The notes under the pieces were generated by a model, which saw only the letters and a program-made list of their open reading frames with translations, had not been told where the DNA came from and did no database searches. A stretch of 64,000 bases of DNA from contig JBJTMY010000097.1 of NCBI GenBank assembly GCA_046073825.1, positions 6,451 to 70,450 on the forward strand, written 5' to 3'. This document shows positions 16,927 through 26,092 of this stretch, one piece after another (the first letter of the stretch is position 1; each line of letters opens with the position of its first letter). Both the position numbers and the translations under genes were made by a program. The stretch is from CAINEC01 sp046073825. GTDB taxonomy: Bacteria > Bacteroidota > Bacteroidia > AKYH767-A > OLB10.

Positions 16927-18414
16927 TTATGGTTTTACAGCCACAGAATAAGGATCTACAGACAACTCCGGTTTGAAACTATTATCTTTTTCGAGTGTCA
17001 CCATGTCTATTTTACTCAAATATCCGTTTTTGCCCGCACAAGCAGAAGCGTGATGTGGCGCTGGCCCTCCAGTAAAATTTCTGTTGGCTACAATTACGCA
17101 ATCATTGGCTTTATCAATCGCAATTCCGTGCGGTTGCCAGCCAACTTTTACTTTTTTAATTTCTGTCAATCCAACAATATCAATGACACTAACAGACCCT
17201 TTTACATCCGGCAGAAACGTCACATCTTCCATGTTTGTAACAAAGAGTAAATTATGTTCTGCTGACATAGCAAATTCCAATGGATATACTCCTACAGGAA
17301 TCACTTTAATTAATTGGTCCGTTGCAGCATCAAATACTCTTACCTGATTTACATCCTGACATGTTACAAAATATTTACTGTAATCAGGAGCAAAAATAAT
17401 TTCATGTGGCTTTAAGGAGGTAGCCGAATAATCGGGGCCTATTGGATTTAAATTCACATCTTCATAATTGGAAGGATCTCCCAACGGAATCTTTACCAAC
17501 TTACTCGATTCTTGATAGGTAACATATAAAGTATCATCTGTTGCATTTAATGCCGATCCATGTAAATTTATTGTAGCACCTGTACTTGGAAATGGACCAA
17601 TGGTTTGAGAAGTACCATTGTCAAAATCCACAATTGCAACTCTCCCCCCATCATAATCTACTGCATATCCAAATTTCGAGTTTTTTGAAAGACTAATTGT
17701 ATTCCAACCTCCAGCAATTCCATTACCAATCGGAATAGTCTTTACCAACTCATCACTAACGGTACTGAATAGCTGAACAATATCCGACTTCAAATAAACC
17801 GTAGCCCAATACTTTCCATCTGGCGTAACTTTTACATTATGTGGCGACTCAGGAGGAGTAGCTCCTGGGGTTTGCCCAACATCAACCATCGACATGACCA
17901 CTTTCTTTTTAGCATCCATAACCGAAACCACATCACAACCTTGGTTAGTGATGTAGTATTTCTTGCGGTTTGCATCGTTGGGAAACATCTCTACCCCATC
18001 CTTTGATTTTGCCCCGTCCTCAATCCATGTCTTTAATGTTTGATATTCCAAATCACTTAATGCAGCCGAATTGAGTGGCATCGTTGGTTGAACAACCAAA
18101 CCTTTTGTACTATCTGTGTTTGTAAAGTATAATAATGTACTAAAGTCAGGTCGCTTAGGAATAACCACAGCACCATTGTTAGTCCCTCTGTACATCGACT
18201 CCCAAGTAGTCAAGTCTAAATTTGCAGCTCCAGCACTACTTATTTCATTATGACAACCTGAAGTAGCACATTTACCAGTAATGATTGTTCCAACATTATC
18301 TGGATAATTGGAAACAACAGGAGCTTCATACACATCGTATCTGCATGAGCTTATCGGAAATAAAATTGCTAGCGCAAAAATTATTTTTATATAATTAATC
18401 TCCTTCTGTAACAT
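16927..18414 (-). CDS. Lipoprotein with cytochrome c-like domain and YncE-type beta-propeller
   Basis: 495 residues. A signal ends in ISSC (lipid Cys24). Residues about 38-140 resemble a c-type cytochrome domain: KCATSGCH has two Cys separated by four residues then His (Cys49, Cys54, His55), and PTMPL offers Met112 as a possible axial ligand. The rest (about 150-490) is a seven-bladed YncE/PQQ-like propeller with repeats such as VSVMDAKKKVVMSMV and VSVIDIVGLTEIKKVKVG. The CX4CH spacing departs from the standard CXXCH; haem attachment is therefore uncertain. It overlaps the preceding small lipoprotein gene by 20 nt. Confidence 0.82.
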   Translation of the reverse strand: MLQKEINYIKIIFALAILFPISSCRYDVYEAPVVSNYPDNVGTIITGKCATSGCHNEISSAGAANLDLTTWESMYRGTNNGAVVIPKRPDFSTLLYFTNTDSTKGLVVQPTMPLNSAALSDLEYQTLKTWIEDGAKSKDGVEMFPNDANRKKYYITNQGCDVVSVMDAKKKVVMSMVDVGQTPGATPPESPHNVKVTPDGKYWATVYLKSDIVQLFSTVSDELVKTIPIGNGIAGGWNTISLSKNSKFGYAVDYDGGRVAIVDFDNGTSQTIGPFPSTGATINLHGSALNATDDTLYVTYQESSKLVKIPLGDPSNYEDVNLNPIGPDYSATSLKPHEIIFAPDYSKYFVTCQDVNQVRVFDAATDQLIKVIPVGVYPLEFAMSAEHNLLFVTNMEDVTFLPDVKGSVSVIDIVGLTEIKKVKVGWQPHGIAIDKANDCVIVANRNFTGGPAPHHASACAGKNGYLSKIDMVTLEKDNSFKPELSVDPYSVAVKP

Positions 18415-18799
18415 ATAAGTTAATTGATTGAGTTCCCTCTTTCTGTGCAGTGCTGAAAGGCATTCCTCCTTTAACTACATTATTAGGTGGCGTTAACAAG
18501 CTATCAATTCCAACAGCATAAAAATAATAATCACCGCAATTTAAACTTCTAAGATACGCAATGCTGGAACTGTCATTAGCTTTAAAAGAAAGATCGTAAT
18601 TGGAAGGATTTGCACCAGGAAAATCCTGCGTATTGAACTTTACATAAACAGTACATCCCTTTATTTCACGTATATGATGAATCATTTTTGCTGCCACGGT
18701 CAGACCTCCTCCGGAACCTGCCTTGCAATCATCTTCTTTGCAACTATTGCATGAAGTAATAAACAATGTTAACACAGCCAACAATCTAATTGCTCTCAT
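18395..18799 (-). CDS. Small Cys-rich lipoprotein, Ig-like
   Basis: 134 residues with signal ending FITSC (Cys17 lipidated), further Cys at 20 and 25, and a Gly-rich linker. The body (VYVKFNTQDFPGANPSNYDLSF, then LRSLNCGDYYFYAVGID) looks like a single beta-sandwich with a conserved GDYYxYAxGxD strand that I recall from Bacteroidota lipoproteins next to secreted redox proteins. A HH pair precedes it. Its start overlaps the stop of the 18796-21000 gene by 4 nt (translational coupling). Function unknown; metal binding is possible but unsupported. Confidence 0.7.
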   Translation of the reverse strand: MRAIRLLAVLTLFITSCNSCKEDDCKAGSGGGLTVAAKMIHHIREIKGCTVYVKFNTQDFPGANPSNYDLSFKANDSSSIAYLRSLNCGDYYFYAVGIDSLLTPPNNVVKGGMPFSTAQKEGTQSINLYVTEGD

Positions 18800-21000
18800 A
18801 GCTTGATTATTTTTTTTGAACTAATAGAATTATTTTCAATAACATTACAAATGTAAACACCCGATTTAAAATTACTAAGGTTTACATCCATGATATTTGT
18901 TGTGATCGCGCTTGAAAAAATTTCACGACCAATAATATCTGTGATTTTGACTTGGTATTTATGGGTAGGATTAAACTCCTTTATAGACATTTGAAATTCA
19001 ACTGCGACCGGGTTTGGAAAAACGTCAAATTGCAACGAATTATTGGTTGAATTATCGTTTACAGACAACACACTATTTTGCGAATACAACACTACTCCAC
19101 CACAAGCATTTCCAATCACTAAATCATACTTCCCATCTCCATCCACATCATTTGCTGCGGGAAAACTTCTTTGAGGTTCATATATTCCTTGAAACATACT
19201 ATCCACTAAAGTGAAGTTTCCATTTAAATTTCCATCAATATTATTATAATGATATAAGTATCCGCTATAAGAACCAACCAACAACTCATATCCGTTACCG
19301 TTATCAAATAAATAAGGTACGCTAAAACCTGCAAACATATTTACTTTCTTTACATTAACTCCTCCAAAATTTGCAGTAATAAATGAAAAGGTAAAGTTGC
19401 CATTGTTTCGGTAATAATTGATATTCCCATTACGCTCTCCAATTAAAATATCAATCTGTCCATCATGATCAACATCTATCATTTGAGGAGTTGCATTGCT
19501 ACCAACATTAATTCCTAAATAGTTAGGAGTCGTTAAAGAAAATACTGCGAATCCACCAAGTACCGCATTATTAGTAAATAGATGTAAATTACCACTAGCA
19601 TCTCCAATTATCATATCATCATCTCCATCACCGTCCATGTCAGCAAAAGACAATGATAACCCTATAATTCCACTTGTAGATAATGAAGCAAAATCATCAG
19701 TCATGAATGTATAACAATAATTACTACCTGCAGACGTATTTTGATAATAAGCAATTTTACCTTTTAATACTCCCGCATCTGTTCTGTATTCATTGGCAAT
19801 TAATAAATCTTTTTTACCATCTGCATTCACGTCAAAGAAAGCAGGATGAGCCCCTGTTCCGACTTCTACCATTTCATTTACTAACCATTCATTAGTTGTG
19901 TAATTAAATACATTCGTTTGATTATTGGTCGTATTCCTATATAACATCACATTTTTATAATCTTCACCAGTATCAAAAAAGTTGGATACGACAAAATCTT
20001 TATTCCCATCGTTATCAGCATCAAAATAAAAAGGCGCAGCAACATCGAGCATGGTGGCTGGAACATTATAACTTGGGAAGGCAGAGTCTTGTGAACATAC
20101 ATAGGAAGAATCCGGATTTCCACAATTTTGAAGAAACAGCACATTGGGCGACAAGACATCTCCATTTAAAATATCCTTATCCCCATCGCCATCTGCATCA
20201 AAGGCACATAGCACTGATCCAGCATGTTTTTTCTCTTCAATTTGTGAATTAGTATTTGATGGGTTTGCAGGCCATAACGGACATGCGGGAATTGGAGGTA
20301 AATCAGCCGTGTTGTAAGAACTTTTCAAGGCAAAGTAGCCCCAACATTGAGGGATATTATACATTAAAAACCCATTTGGACTTCCAGTCGAATCCATTAC
20401 ATAATTTTTATGATATTCTACCCAGCTCCCACTTATGGAAAATGCGAGTACATCCATGTCTCCGTCATTGTCAACATCCGACAATGCAGGCATATTCACT
20501 CTTGAAACATAGATATTGGTCGGAAAGGTACCATAATGCGTGTATAATTGAGGAACAACTAAGGTAAATTTTAATCCTTGCCCTAAATTTATATCATTAC
20601 GATAACATCGAATGCTTGCATTATAGTAGGAAAACAAATCCATGTCACCATCATTATCATAATCGTATGATTTTATCCAACCATCCAAATCATTTGGAAA
20701 TTTAGATACATATTCTGGAGCATAAACGTAAGAGGAAGTTTTATAAATCCCTTTATTTATAAGTGGCACAATTCGATTATTGGTTGAGCTAAACGCCACT
20801 AAATCCATTATTCCATCATTATTCAAATCCATTTCAGCAAATACAGCACTATTTAATCCACCACCCCATGCATTATACAATGATTGATTGTTCATATCCA
20901 TCACATGTACTAAGGTATCTCGAAAAAAGGTTTGCGTTTGCGCATCTACAAGAGTAGATAAACAGCAAAAAATAAGTGCCCAACAATGTCTTAATTTCAT
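18796..21000 (-). CDS. FG-GAP/VCBS-repeat protein secreted by T9SS
   Basis: 734 residues. Signal peptide ends LVDAQ. The body holds many FG-GAP/VCBS units with calcium-binding D-x-D-x-D-G-D loops (DVDNDGDMDVLAF, DADGDGDKDILNGD, DMDGDGDDDMIIGD, DVDGDGKYDLVIGN), predicted to form an integrin-alpha-like propeller. The last ~85 residues are a T9SS sorting domain: VFPNPV, then ITDIIGREIFS, then GVYICNVIENNSISSKKIIKL. The protein should be exported and attached to the surface or released. Paralogous to the upstream gene, with which it overlaps by 4 nt. Confidence 0.9.
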   Translation of the reverse strand: MKLRHCWALIFCCLSTLVDAQTQTFFRDTLVHVMDMNNQSLYNAWGGGLNSAVFAEMDLNNDGIMDLVAFSSTNNRIVPLINKGIYKTSSYVYAPEYVSKFPNDLDGWIKSYDYDNDGDMDLFSYYNASIRCYRNDINLGQGLKFTLVVPQLYTHYGTFPTNIYVSRVNMPALSDVDNDGDMDVLAFSISGSWVEYHKNYVMDSTGSPNGFLMYNIPQCWGYFALKSSYNTADLPPIPACPLWPANPSNTNSQIEEKKHAGSVLCAFDADGDGDKDILNGDVLSPNVLFLQNCGNPDSSYVCSQDSAFPSYNVPATMLDVAAPFYFDADNDGNKDFVVSNFFDTGEDYKNVMLYRNTTNNQTNVFNYTTNEWLVNEMVEVGTGAHPAFFDVNADGKKDLLIANEYRTDAGVLKGKIAYYQNTSAGSNYCYTFMTDDFASLSTSGIIGLSLSFADMDGDGDDDMIIGDASGNLHLFTNNAVLGGFAVFSLTTPNYLGINVGSNATPQMIDVDHDGQIDILIGERNGNINYYRNNGNFTFSFITANFGGVNVKKVNMFAGFSVPYLFDNGNGYELLVGSYSGYLYHYNNIDGNLNGNFTLVDSMFQGIYEPQRSFPAANDVDGDGKYDLVIGNACGGVVLYSQNSVLSVNDNSTNNSLQFDVFPNPVAVEFQMSIKEFNPTHKYQVKITDIIGREIFSSAITTNIMDVNLSNFKSGVYICNVIENNSISSKKIIKL

Positions 21001-23168
21001 AACTTAATTATTTTTTTTGAATATATCCTTTCACCTTGCTTCACTGATAAAAGGTAGGTACCCAATTGCATTTTACTTGTATCAATTTGTTTGTAATCTT
21101 CATTTATATCACATGACCAAACTATTTTACCAAGTACATCAATCAGCTCTAATTTAGCATTTTTTATTGGAGCTTTAAACTTTAGGAATAGAACATTTTC
21201 TGAAATTAAAGGATTAGGAGAAACATCAAAATACAAATCGGATGTTTGAGTTTCTAAAACACCATTGTTTAACTGTCCTAAATAACCTCTGATTCCACCA
21301 GCCCCATTTCCGATTAATAAATCATTTATTCCATCTTGATTATAATCTGCTATCGCTAATGTTGCTCGCTTTGGTTCATAAATTTGTTCATACATGGAAT
21401 CTACCAAGGTAAAAGCTCCTGTAAGATTATTATCAATGTTTTGATAATGAAATATCGTTCCTTTTTCACAACCCACTAATAACTCATATCCATTACCGTT
21501 ATCAAACATTACAGGTGAACTATACCCTGTGATTGAATTTGGCGAGGTGACATTTACATTACCAAAGTTTGCAGAAACTAAATTAAATGTTAATGTACTA
21601 CCTACTGAATTGTTTTTATAAAAATTCAAAACACCACTTCTTTCTCCAATCAACAAATCATTTTTTCCATCCCTATCTACATCTATAATTTGAGGTATCG
21701 AATTATTGCCCACATCAATCGATTGAAAATAAGGCCCGGCAAAAACAAAATTGGCGGATGATCCAACCGAATTATTTTTATAATAAATTAAAGAACCATC
21801 CGCATTTCCTAATATTAAATCATCGTCTCCATCACCGTCTATGTCACCAAAAGCAGGGCTTAATCCAAACTGGCCAAGAGAACTTAAATTCAACCAATCG
21901 GAAGTTAAAAACTCAAAAGAAGTTACTGCTCCAACAGAAGTATTTAAATAAACACTTAAAGTAGAATATTGTAAATTTGGATTTGCATTATATGCATAAT
22001 CATTGCCAATAACAAGATCTTTTCTTCCGTCTCCATTCACATCAAAAAAACTAACGTTTGCGGATGTCCCCACATCAATCATCTCGTCAATCATAAAATT
22101 ATTTTTTACAAATGAAAAAACATTCTGACAGTTACTCCCAATATTTTTATAAAAATGAACATTCCTTAAATCCTCCCCAACGGTGGCAAACGGAGTAACT
22201 AATAAATCATTTATCGAATCTCCATCAGCATCTAAATAAAAAGCGGCTGGAAGATTTTGTAAATTCACATTCACATTATAACTCGGGAAAACGGTGTCTT
22301 GTTGAACAATCAAGGCCGAATCAGGAGTGCCTCCATTTTTCAAAAACAGAAGGTTTGATCCTAAAATATCTCCATTAATGATGTCCGCATCTCCATCACA
22401 ATCTTCATCTAACACCGTTAATACAGAACCAGAATGTAAATGACTTTCACGATTTGTTACACAGTTTTGATTTAGCAAGGCGGTGTTTGTTAATCCGCTC
22501 AACCTAAAATGTCCCCAACAATCAGGTTCAACTTTATATAAAAGCTGATTACAAACACCAAGCGAGTCCATGGAGTAATTTTTATGAAATTCAATAAAAT
22601 TACCTGAATTTGTAAATGTGAGAATATCCATATCCCCATCATTGTCCACATCATCAAACGCTGACAAATTTACCTGAGTACTAAAAATCGGAGAAACACC
22701 AGAAGCATATTGACTATTAATTTGAGATGTATATAGTGAAAAACTCAATCCCGAATTAATCGTAAAATCGTTTTCCCAAATACCAATAGAATTATTAAAA
22801 TAGGTCATTAAATCCAAATCACCATCGCAATCAAAATCATAGCTACTTACCCAATCATGTAGTGGGGGAATTTTAGAGATATAAGAAGGTGCATATTCAT
22901 ACTTCATAACAGCATTTGCATTGAACAAGAAAGTAGAAATTCGATTTCCTACCCGATCCAAAACAAGTAAATCATTAAAACTATCGCCATTTAAGTCAAT
23001 CCGACAAAAGACAGGACTATTAAATCCCCCACACATGGGCATCAGGAGCGAATCGCCATTCCTAACAACAACTACTGATGTATCCAAAACGTAATGCGTT
23101 CCAGATTGAGCAATTGATGAATAAGAAATAATTAAAAAAACAAGGATTGCAGAAATCCTTCTTTGCAT
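20997..23168 (-). CDS. FG-GAP/VCBS-repeat protein secreted by T9SS (paralogue)
   Basis: 723 residues. Signal peptide ends SSIAQ. FG-GAP/VCBS units with Asp-rich calcium loops (DFDCDGDLDLMTYF, DVDNDGDMDILTF, DIDGDGDDDLILGN, DVDRDGKNDLLIGE) fill residues 40-630. T9SS C-terminal domain: SPNPLISENV, ELIDVLGKIVWS, LGTYLLSVKQGERIYSKKIIKL. It aligns with the following gene over its whole length (same order of motifs such as WLN/WVSSYDFDCDGD, ECWGHF-like PDCWGHFRL versus PQCWGYFAL), a tandem duplication. First gene of the operon; a weak -7 box (one mismatch, 23192-23199) precedes it. Confidence 0.9.
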   Translation of the reverse strand: MQRRISAILVFLIISYSSIAQSGTHYVLDTSVVVVRNGDSLLMPMCGGFNSPVFCRIDLNGDSFNDLLVLDRVGNRISTFLFNANAVMKYEYAPSYISKIPPLHDWVSSYDFDCDGDLDLMTYFNNSIGIWENDFTINSGLSFSLYTSQINSQYASGVSPIFSTQVNLSAFDDVDNDGDMDILTFTNSGNFIEFHKNYSMDSLGVCNQLLYKVEPDCWGHFRLSGLTNTALLNQNCVTNRESHLHSGSVLTVLDEDCDGDADIINGDILGSNLLFLKNGGTPDSALIVQQDTVFPSYNVNVNLQNLPAAFYLDADGDSINDLLVTPFATVGEDLRNVHFYKNIGSNCQNVFSFVKNNFMIDEMIDVGTSANVSFFDVNGDGRKDLVIGNDYAYNANPNLQYSTLSVYLNTSVGAVTSFEFLTSDWLNLSSLGQFGLSPAFGDIDGDGDDDLILGNADGSLIYYKNNSVGSSANFVFAGPYFQSIDVGNNSIPQIIDVDRDGKNDLLIGERSGVLNFYKNNSVGSTLTFNLVSANFGNVNVTSPNSITGYSSPVMFDNGNGYELLVGCEKGTIFHYQNIDNNLTGAFTLVDSMYEQIYEPKRATLAIADYNQDGINDLLIGNGAGGIRGYLGQLNNGVLETQTSDLYFDVSPNPLISENVLFLKFKAPIKNAKLELIDVLGKIVWSCDINEDYKQIDTSKMQLGTYLLSVKQGERIYSKKIIKL

Positions 23169-23241
23169 ATTCGTTTGGGGTTTGTGTGATGTAAAGATAA
23201 ATAAACATTCTTATTAAAAATTAGCATTAACATTTGATTCT

Positions 23242-23249
23242 TACCTTTG
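23242..23249 (+). promoter_or_regulatory. -7 box of yajQ
   Basis: TACCTTTG matches TAnnTTTG exactly, 15 nt before the ATG at 23265; it overlaps an in-frame TTG at 23247, ruling out that start. Confidence 0.6.
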
Positions 23250-23264
23250 AACAAAATAAAATTT

Positions 23265-23756
23265 ATGGCCTCTTTTGACATAGTAAGCGAAGTTGATTTG
23301 CAAAAACTTGATAATGCAATTAATGTAACAGTGAAAGAATTTAGCAACCGTTTTGATTTTCATGGATCCAAAACCACGTTAGAATTAGATAAGAAAACAC
23401 TAACACTTTTGCTCATTACAGAAAATGAGATGCGAGTAAAATCGGTGGTTGATATTCTGATTTCCCGAATGATGAAGCAAGGGCTCGATAGTAACTGTTT
23501 GGATTTAGGTAAAGACGAATACGCTTCGGGAAATATGATTCGCAAAGAAATCAAAGTAAAACAAGGCATCGATAAAGAGGCCGCTAAGAAAATTGTTAAG
23601 ATTATAAAGGATGCGGGCTTTAAAGTACAAGCCTCCATTATGGATGATCAAATCCGTGTATCAGGCAAAAAACTAGACGAATTACAAGCGGTAATCGGCA
23701 AGGTGCGCAGTAGCGAATTAGACCTTTCTTTACAATTTAATAATTTTAGAAGTTAA
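23265..23756 (+). CDS. yajQ: YajQ-family nucleotide-binding protein
   Basis: 163 residues, the same length as E. coli YajQ. It starts MASFDIVSEVDLQKLDNAIN and contains DFHGSKTTLELD, KQGIDKEAAKKIVKIIKDAGFKVQ and VRVSGKK-like IRVSGKKLDELQ, all typical of the two-domain YajQ fold. Members bind nucleotides, and some bind cyclic-di-GMP to control transcription (established for Xanthomonas and Pseudomonas). Cytoplasmic. The ATG at 23265 is chosen over the TTG at 23247, which lies within the -7 box. Divergent from the T9SS operon. Confidence 0.95.
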   Translation: MASFDIVSEVDLQKLDNAINVTVKEFSNRFDFHGSKTTLELDKKTLTLLLITENEMRVKSVVDILISRMMKQGLDSNCLDLGKDEYASGNMIRKEIKVKQGIDKEAAKKIVKIIKDAGFKVQASIMDDQIRVSGKKLDELQAVIGKVRSSELDLSLQFNNFRS

Positions 23757-23976
23757 TTAACTTTTTGACAACATCGAGCAACAGAGGAACATGAAATAAG
23801 CGTTAAATTTCTCAATTTCAATCGTTTTGTATTCATACATAATGTAACACAACTTTCAATTATTGACAATACCATTGCGAAGTATTGCGTTAGTGGTTTT
23901 TTAGTTCAACTGAATTAATTATTATTGTGGTTCTCAAATTAAAATTAAAATCAAAAAACAAAACAAAGTCATTCTT

Positions 23977-24777
23977 ATGAGTCAGAAAAAATCAGGAGGA
24001 TTACATAGCATATTAGCTGCTATTGTTATTCCAGCAGCTTTGGTGATTGCTGTATTAATCTTCAAATTTGTGTTGGGAAATCCAGCGAACTTCCAGGATA
24101 ACAATCCTGAATTAAATCCGTTACCAGGAAACTTCTTAGGCATCATTTATAAAGGGGGATTCATTGTTCCTATTTTGATGTCTTTATTGTTAATCACTAT
24201 TGTATTTGTAATTGAGCGATTTATCACTATTGGCAAGTCAAAAGGAGCTGGACGTGTAGACTCTTTCATTCACAATGTTAGACAATCATTAGCTACTGGC
24301 GATTTGAACGGTGCTGTTGCTGCTTGTAACAAGCAAAAAGGATCTATCGCAGCAGTAGTTTTAGCTGGGGTAAATGCTTATCAGCAAATGTCGAAAGACA
24401 CTACATTGGACAAAGAACACAAGGTTGCCTCTATTCAAAAAGAAATTGAAGAAGCTACAACTTTAGAACTTCCGATGTTATCAAAGAACTTAATTATAAT
24501 CTCTACAATTGCTTCTATCGCAACCCTTATGGGACTATTAGGAACTGTATTCGGTATGATTAGAGCATTTGCTGCGTTAGCCCAAGCAGGTTCGCCTGAT
24601 GCTACCGCTCTTGCAACGGGTATTTCTGAAGCCTTAATTAATACTGCATTCGGTATCGGAACTTCTGCAATTGCTATCATTTTCTATAACTACTTTACAA
24701 ACAAAATCGATTCTATCACTTACGGAATTGATGAAGCAGGTTATAGCATTGTTCAAACATTTACATCAAAACACTAA
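23977..24777 (+). CDS. exbB: ExbB/TolQ-family proton channel subunit
   Basis: 266 residues. MotA/TolQ/ExbB family: an N-terminal membrane segment (about 12-32), a second near 57-80 (FIVPILMSLLLITIVFVIERF), a large cytoplasmic loop, and two C-terminal helices with the signature LISTIASIATLMGLLGTVFGMIRAF-like and ALINTAFGIGTSAIAIIFYNYF. With ExbD it uses the proton gradient to energise TonB. It begins a cluster exbB-exbD-exbD-tonB. Upstream 220 bp contain no gene; a near-consensus -7 box (TATTATTG) lies about 50 nt before the ATG. It is in the Bacteroidota long form of ExbB. Confidence 0.93.
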   Translation: MSQKKSGGLHSILAAIVIPAALVIAVLIFKFVLGNPANFQDNNPELNPLPGNFLGIIYKGGFIVPILMSLLLITIVFVIERFITIGKSKGAGRVDSFIHNVRQSLATGDLNGAVAACNKQKGSIAAVVLAGVNAYQQMSKDTTLDKEHKVASIQKEIEEATTLELPMLSKNLIIISTIASIATLMGLLGTVFGMIRAFAALAQAGSPDATALATGISEALINTAFGIGTSAIAIIFYNYFTNKIDSITYGIDEAGYSIVQTFTSKH

Positions 24778-24797
24778 TTCAATTAATTTAGATCCGT

Positions 24798-25442
24798 ATG
24801 CCAAAAGTAAAAATGCCCAAAAACAGTCCATCGTTGGATATGACTCCAATGGTTGACTTGGCATTCCTACTGGTTACGTTCTTTATGTTAACCACCCAGT
24901 TTCGTCCAGACGAACCTGTGGTAGTTGACTCACCCTCTTCAATTTCAGAAAAAATTCTTCCTGAAAATGTTATGTTGGTGACCATTGATTCTGCGGGCCG
25001 AGTTTTCTTCAATTTAGAAGGAAAGGAGCTAAGAAAGAATATGCTTAGCCAAATGAGTGCTAAGTATGGTGTAAAGTTCGACGAGAATGAAACAAATCGT
25101 TTTGCAGTAATGGCAACCTTCGGGATGACAGTACAGCAATTAAAGCAATACTTACCATTGGATGAAATGGAAAGAAAGAATTTTATGAAGAAAAGTATGG
25201 GAATTCCTTATGATTCTTTAAACAATCAACTAGGCGACTGGATTCGATTTGGTCGTTTGGCTGATGCTCAAAATTCTAACGGACAACCTTTGGACAAAGA
25301 CAAAGCTTTGCGATTTGCCATTAAAGGGGATGCAAATGCGAAATATACTGCTATCAAGAGAGTTATTGAGGTTTTTCAAGAAATGAAAGTGAACCGATTT
25401 AACCTTGTTACTACCTTAGAACAAAGTCCTACTAATATTTAA
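24798..25442 (+). CDS. exbD: ExbD-family protein, copy 1
   Basis: 214 residues. A short basic N-terminus, then SLDMTPMVDLAFLLVTFFML, the single membrane helix with Asp20, the residue needed for proton coupling in ExbD. The periplasmic domain (about 45-214) is longer than the E. coli protein (141 residues), which is usual for Bacteroidota. 20 nt downstream of exbB. Works with ExbB as the rotor/stator energising TonB. Confidence 0.92.
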   Translation: MPKVKMPKNSPSLDMTPMVDLAFLLVTFFMLTTQFRPDEPVVVDSPSSISEKILPENVMLVTIDSAGRVFFNLEGKELRKNMLSQMSAKYGVKFDENETNRFAVMATFGMTVQQLKQYLPLDEMERKNFMKKSMGIPYDSLNNQLGDWIRFGRLADAQNSNGQPLDKDKALRFAIKGDANAKYTAIKRVIEVFQEMKVNRFNLVTTLEQSPTNI

Positions 25443-25463
25443 CCTTTAACCAGTCAAAAAGAA

Positions 25464-26090
25464 ATGGCACAAATACAATCCAACGACTCTGACTCGGGTA
25501 AAGGCGGGAAACATGGTAAAGTAAGAGCCAAAAAGCAATCTACCCATATCGATATGACTCCGATGGTAGACCTTGCCTTCCTACTTCTTACCTTTTTTAT
25601 GTTAACGACCACATTTGGTAAACCCAAAACAATGGAAATTAACATGCCTGTTAAACCACCTCCAGGGCAGGAAATTAAAAATGAAGTTAATAATGCAATT
25701 ACAATATTGTTGAGTGGTGATAATAAAATCTATTGGTATTATGGTGAATTAAAACCTGAAACCAAATTAACACTTACCGATTTCTCAGCTAGTGGAGTAC
25801 GTAAATTATTTCTTGACTACAACAAACAAGCAGTTGATGAAATAAAAACGTTAAAAGAAAATGCATTAAAAACGAAAATGAATGAAGACACTTTGAAAAG
25901 TCGCGTAGTCGATATCAAAGGTAAAAAGTATGCATTAATGGTACTCGTTAAAACTGACGATAAAGCCAAGTACAAAAATGTAATCGATATTATAGATGAA
26001 TTAAATATCTGTTTAATCGGTAAATATGCGTTAGTCGATTTAGACGCGCGCGAATATGAATTAATTAAAAACTTTCAACCAGGTCAATAA
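25464..26090 (+). CDS. exbD: ExbD-family protein, copy 2
   Basis: 208 residues. A longer basic, Gly/Lys-rich N-terminus, then HIDMTPMVDLAFLLLTFFML with the conserved membrane Asp36. The periplasmic region differs strongly from copy 1 outside the helix, so the two are ancient paralogues and probably form a mixed ExbD unit. It lies 21 nt after copy 1 and 2 nt before tonB. Confidence 0.92.
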   Translation: MAQIQSNDSDSGKGGKHGKVRAKKQSTHIDMTPMVDLAFLLLTFFMLTTTFGKPKTMEINMPVKPPPGQEIKNEVNNAITILLSGDNKIYWYYGELKPETKLTLTDFSASGVRKLFLDYNKQAVDEIKTLKENALKTKMNEDTLKSRVVDIKGKKYALMVLVKTDDKAKYKNVIDIIDELNICLIGKYALVDLDAREYELIKNFQPGQ

Positions 26091-26092
26091 TT

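Noticed and set aside
16723..17250. 175-codon plus-strand ORF
   Set aside because: It spans the antisense of two real minus-strand genes and has no recognisable product.
23874..23889. Direct repeat ATTGCG, 10 bp apart, before exbB
   Set aside because: Only six bases; too short to support an operator.
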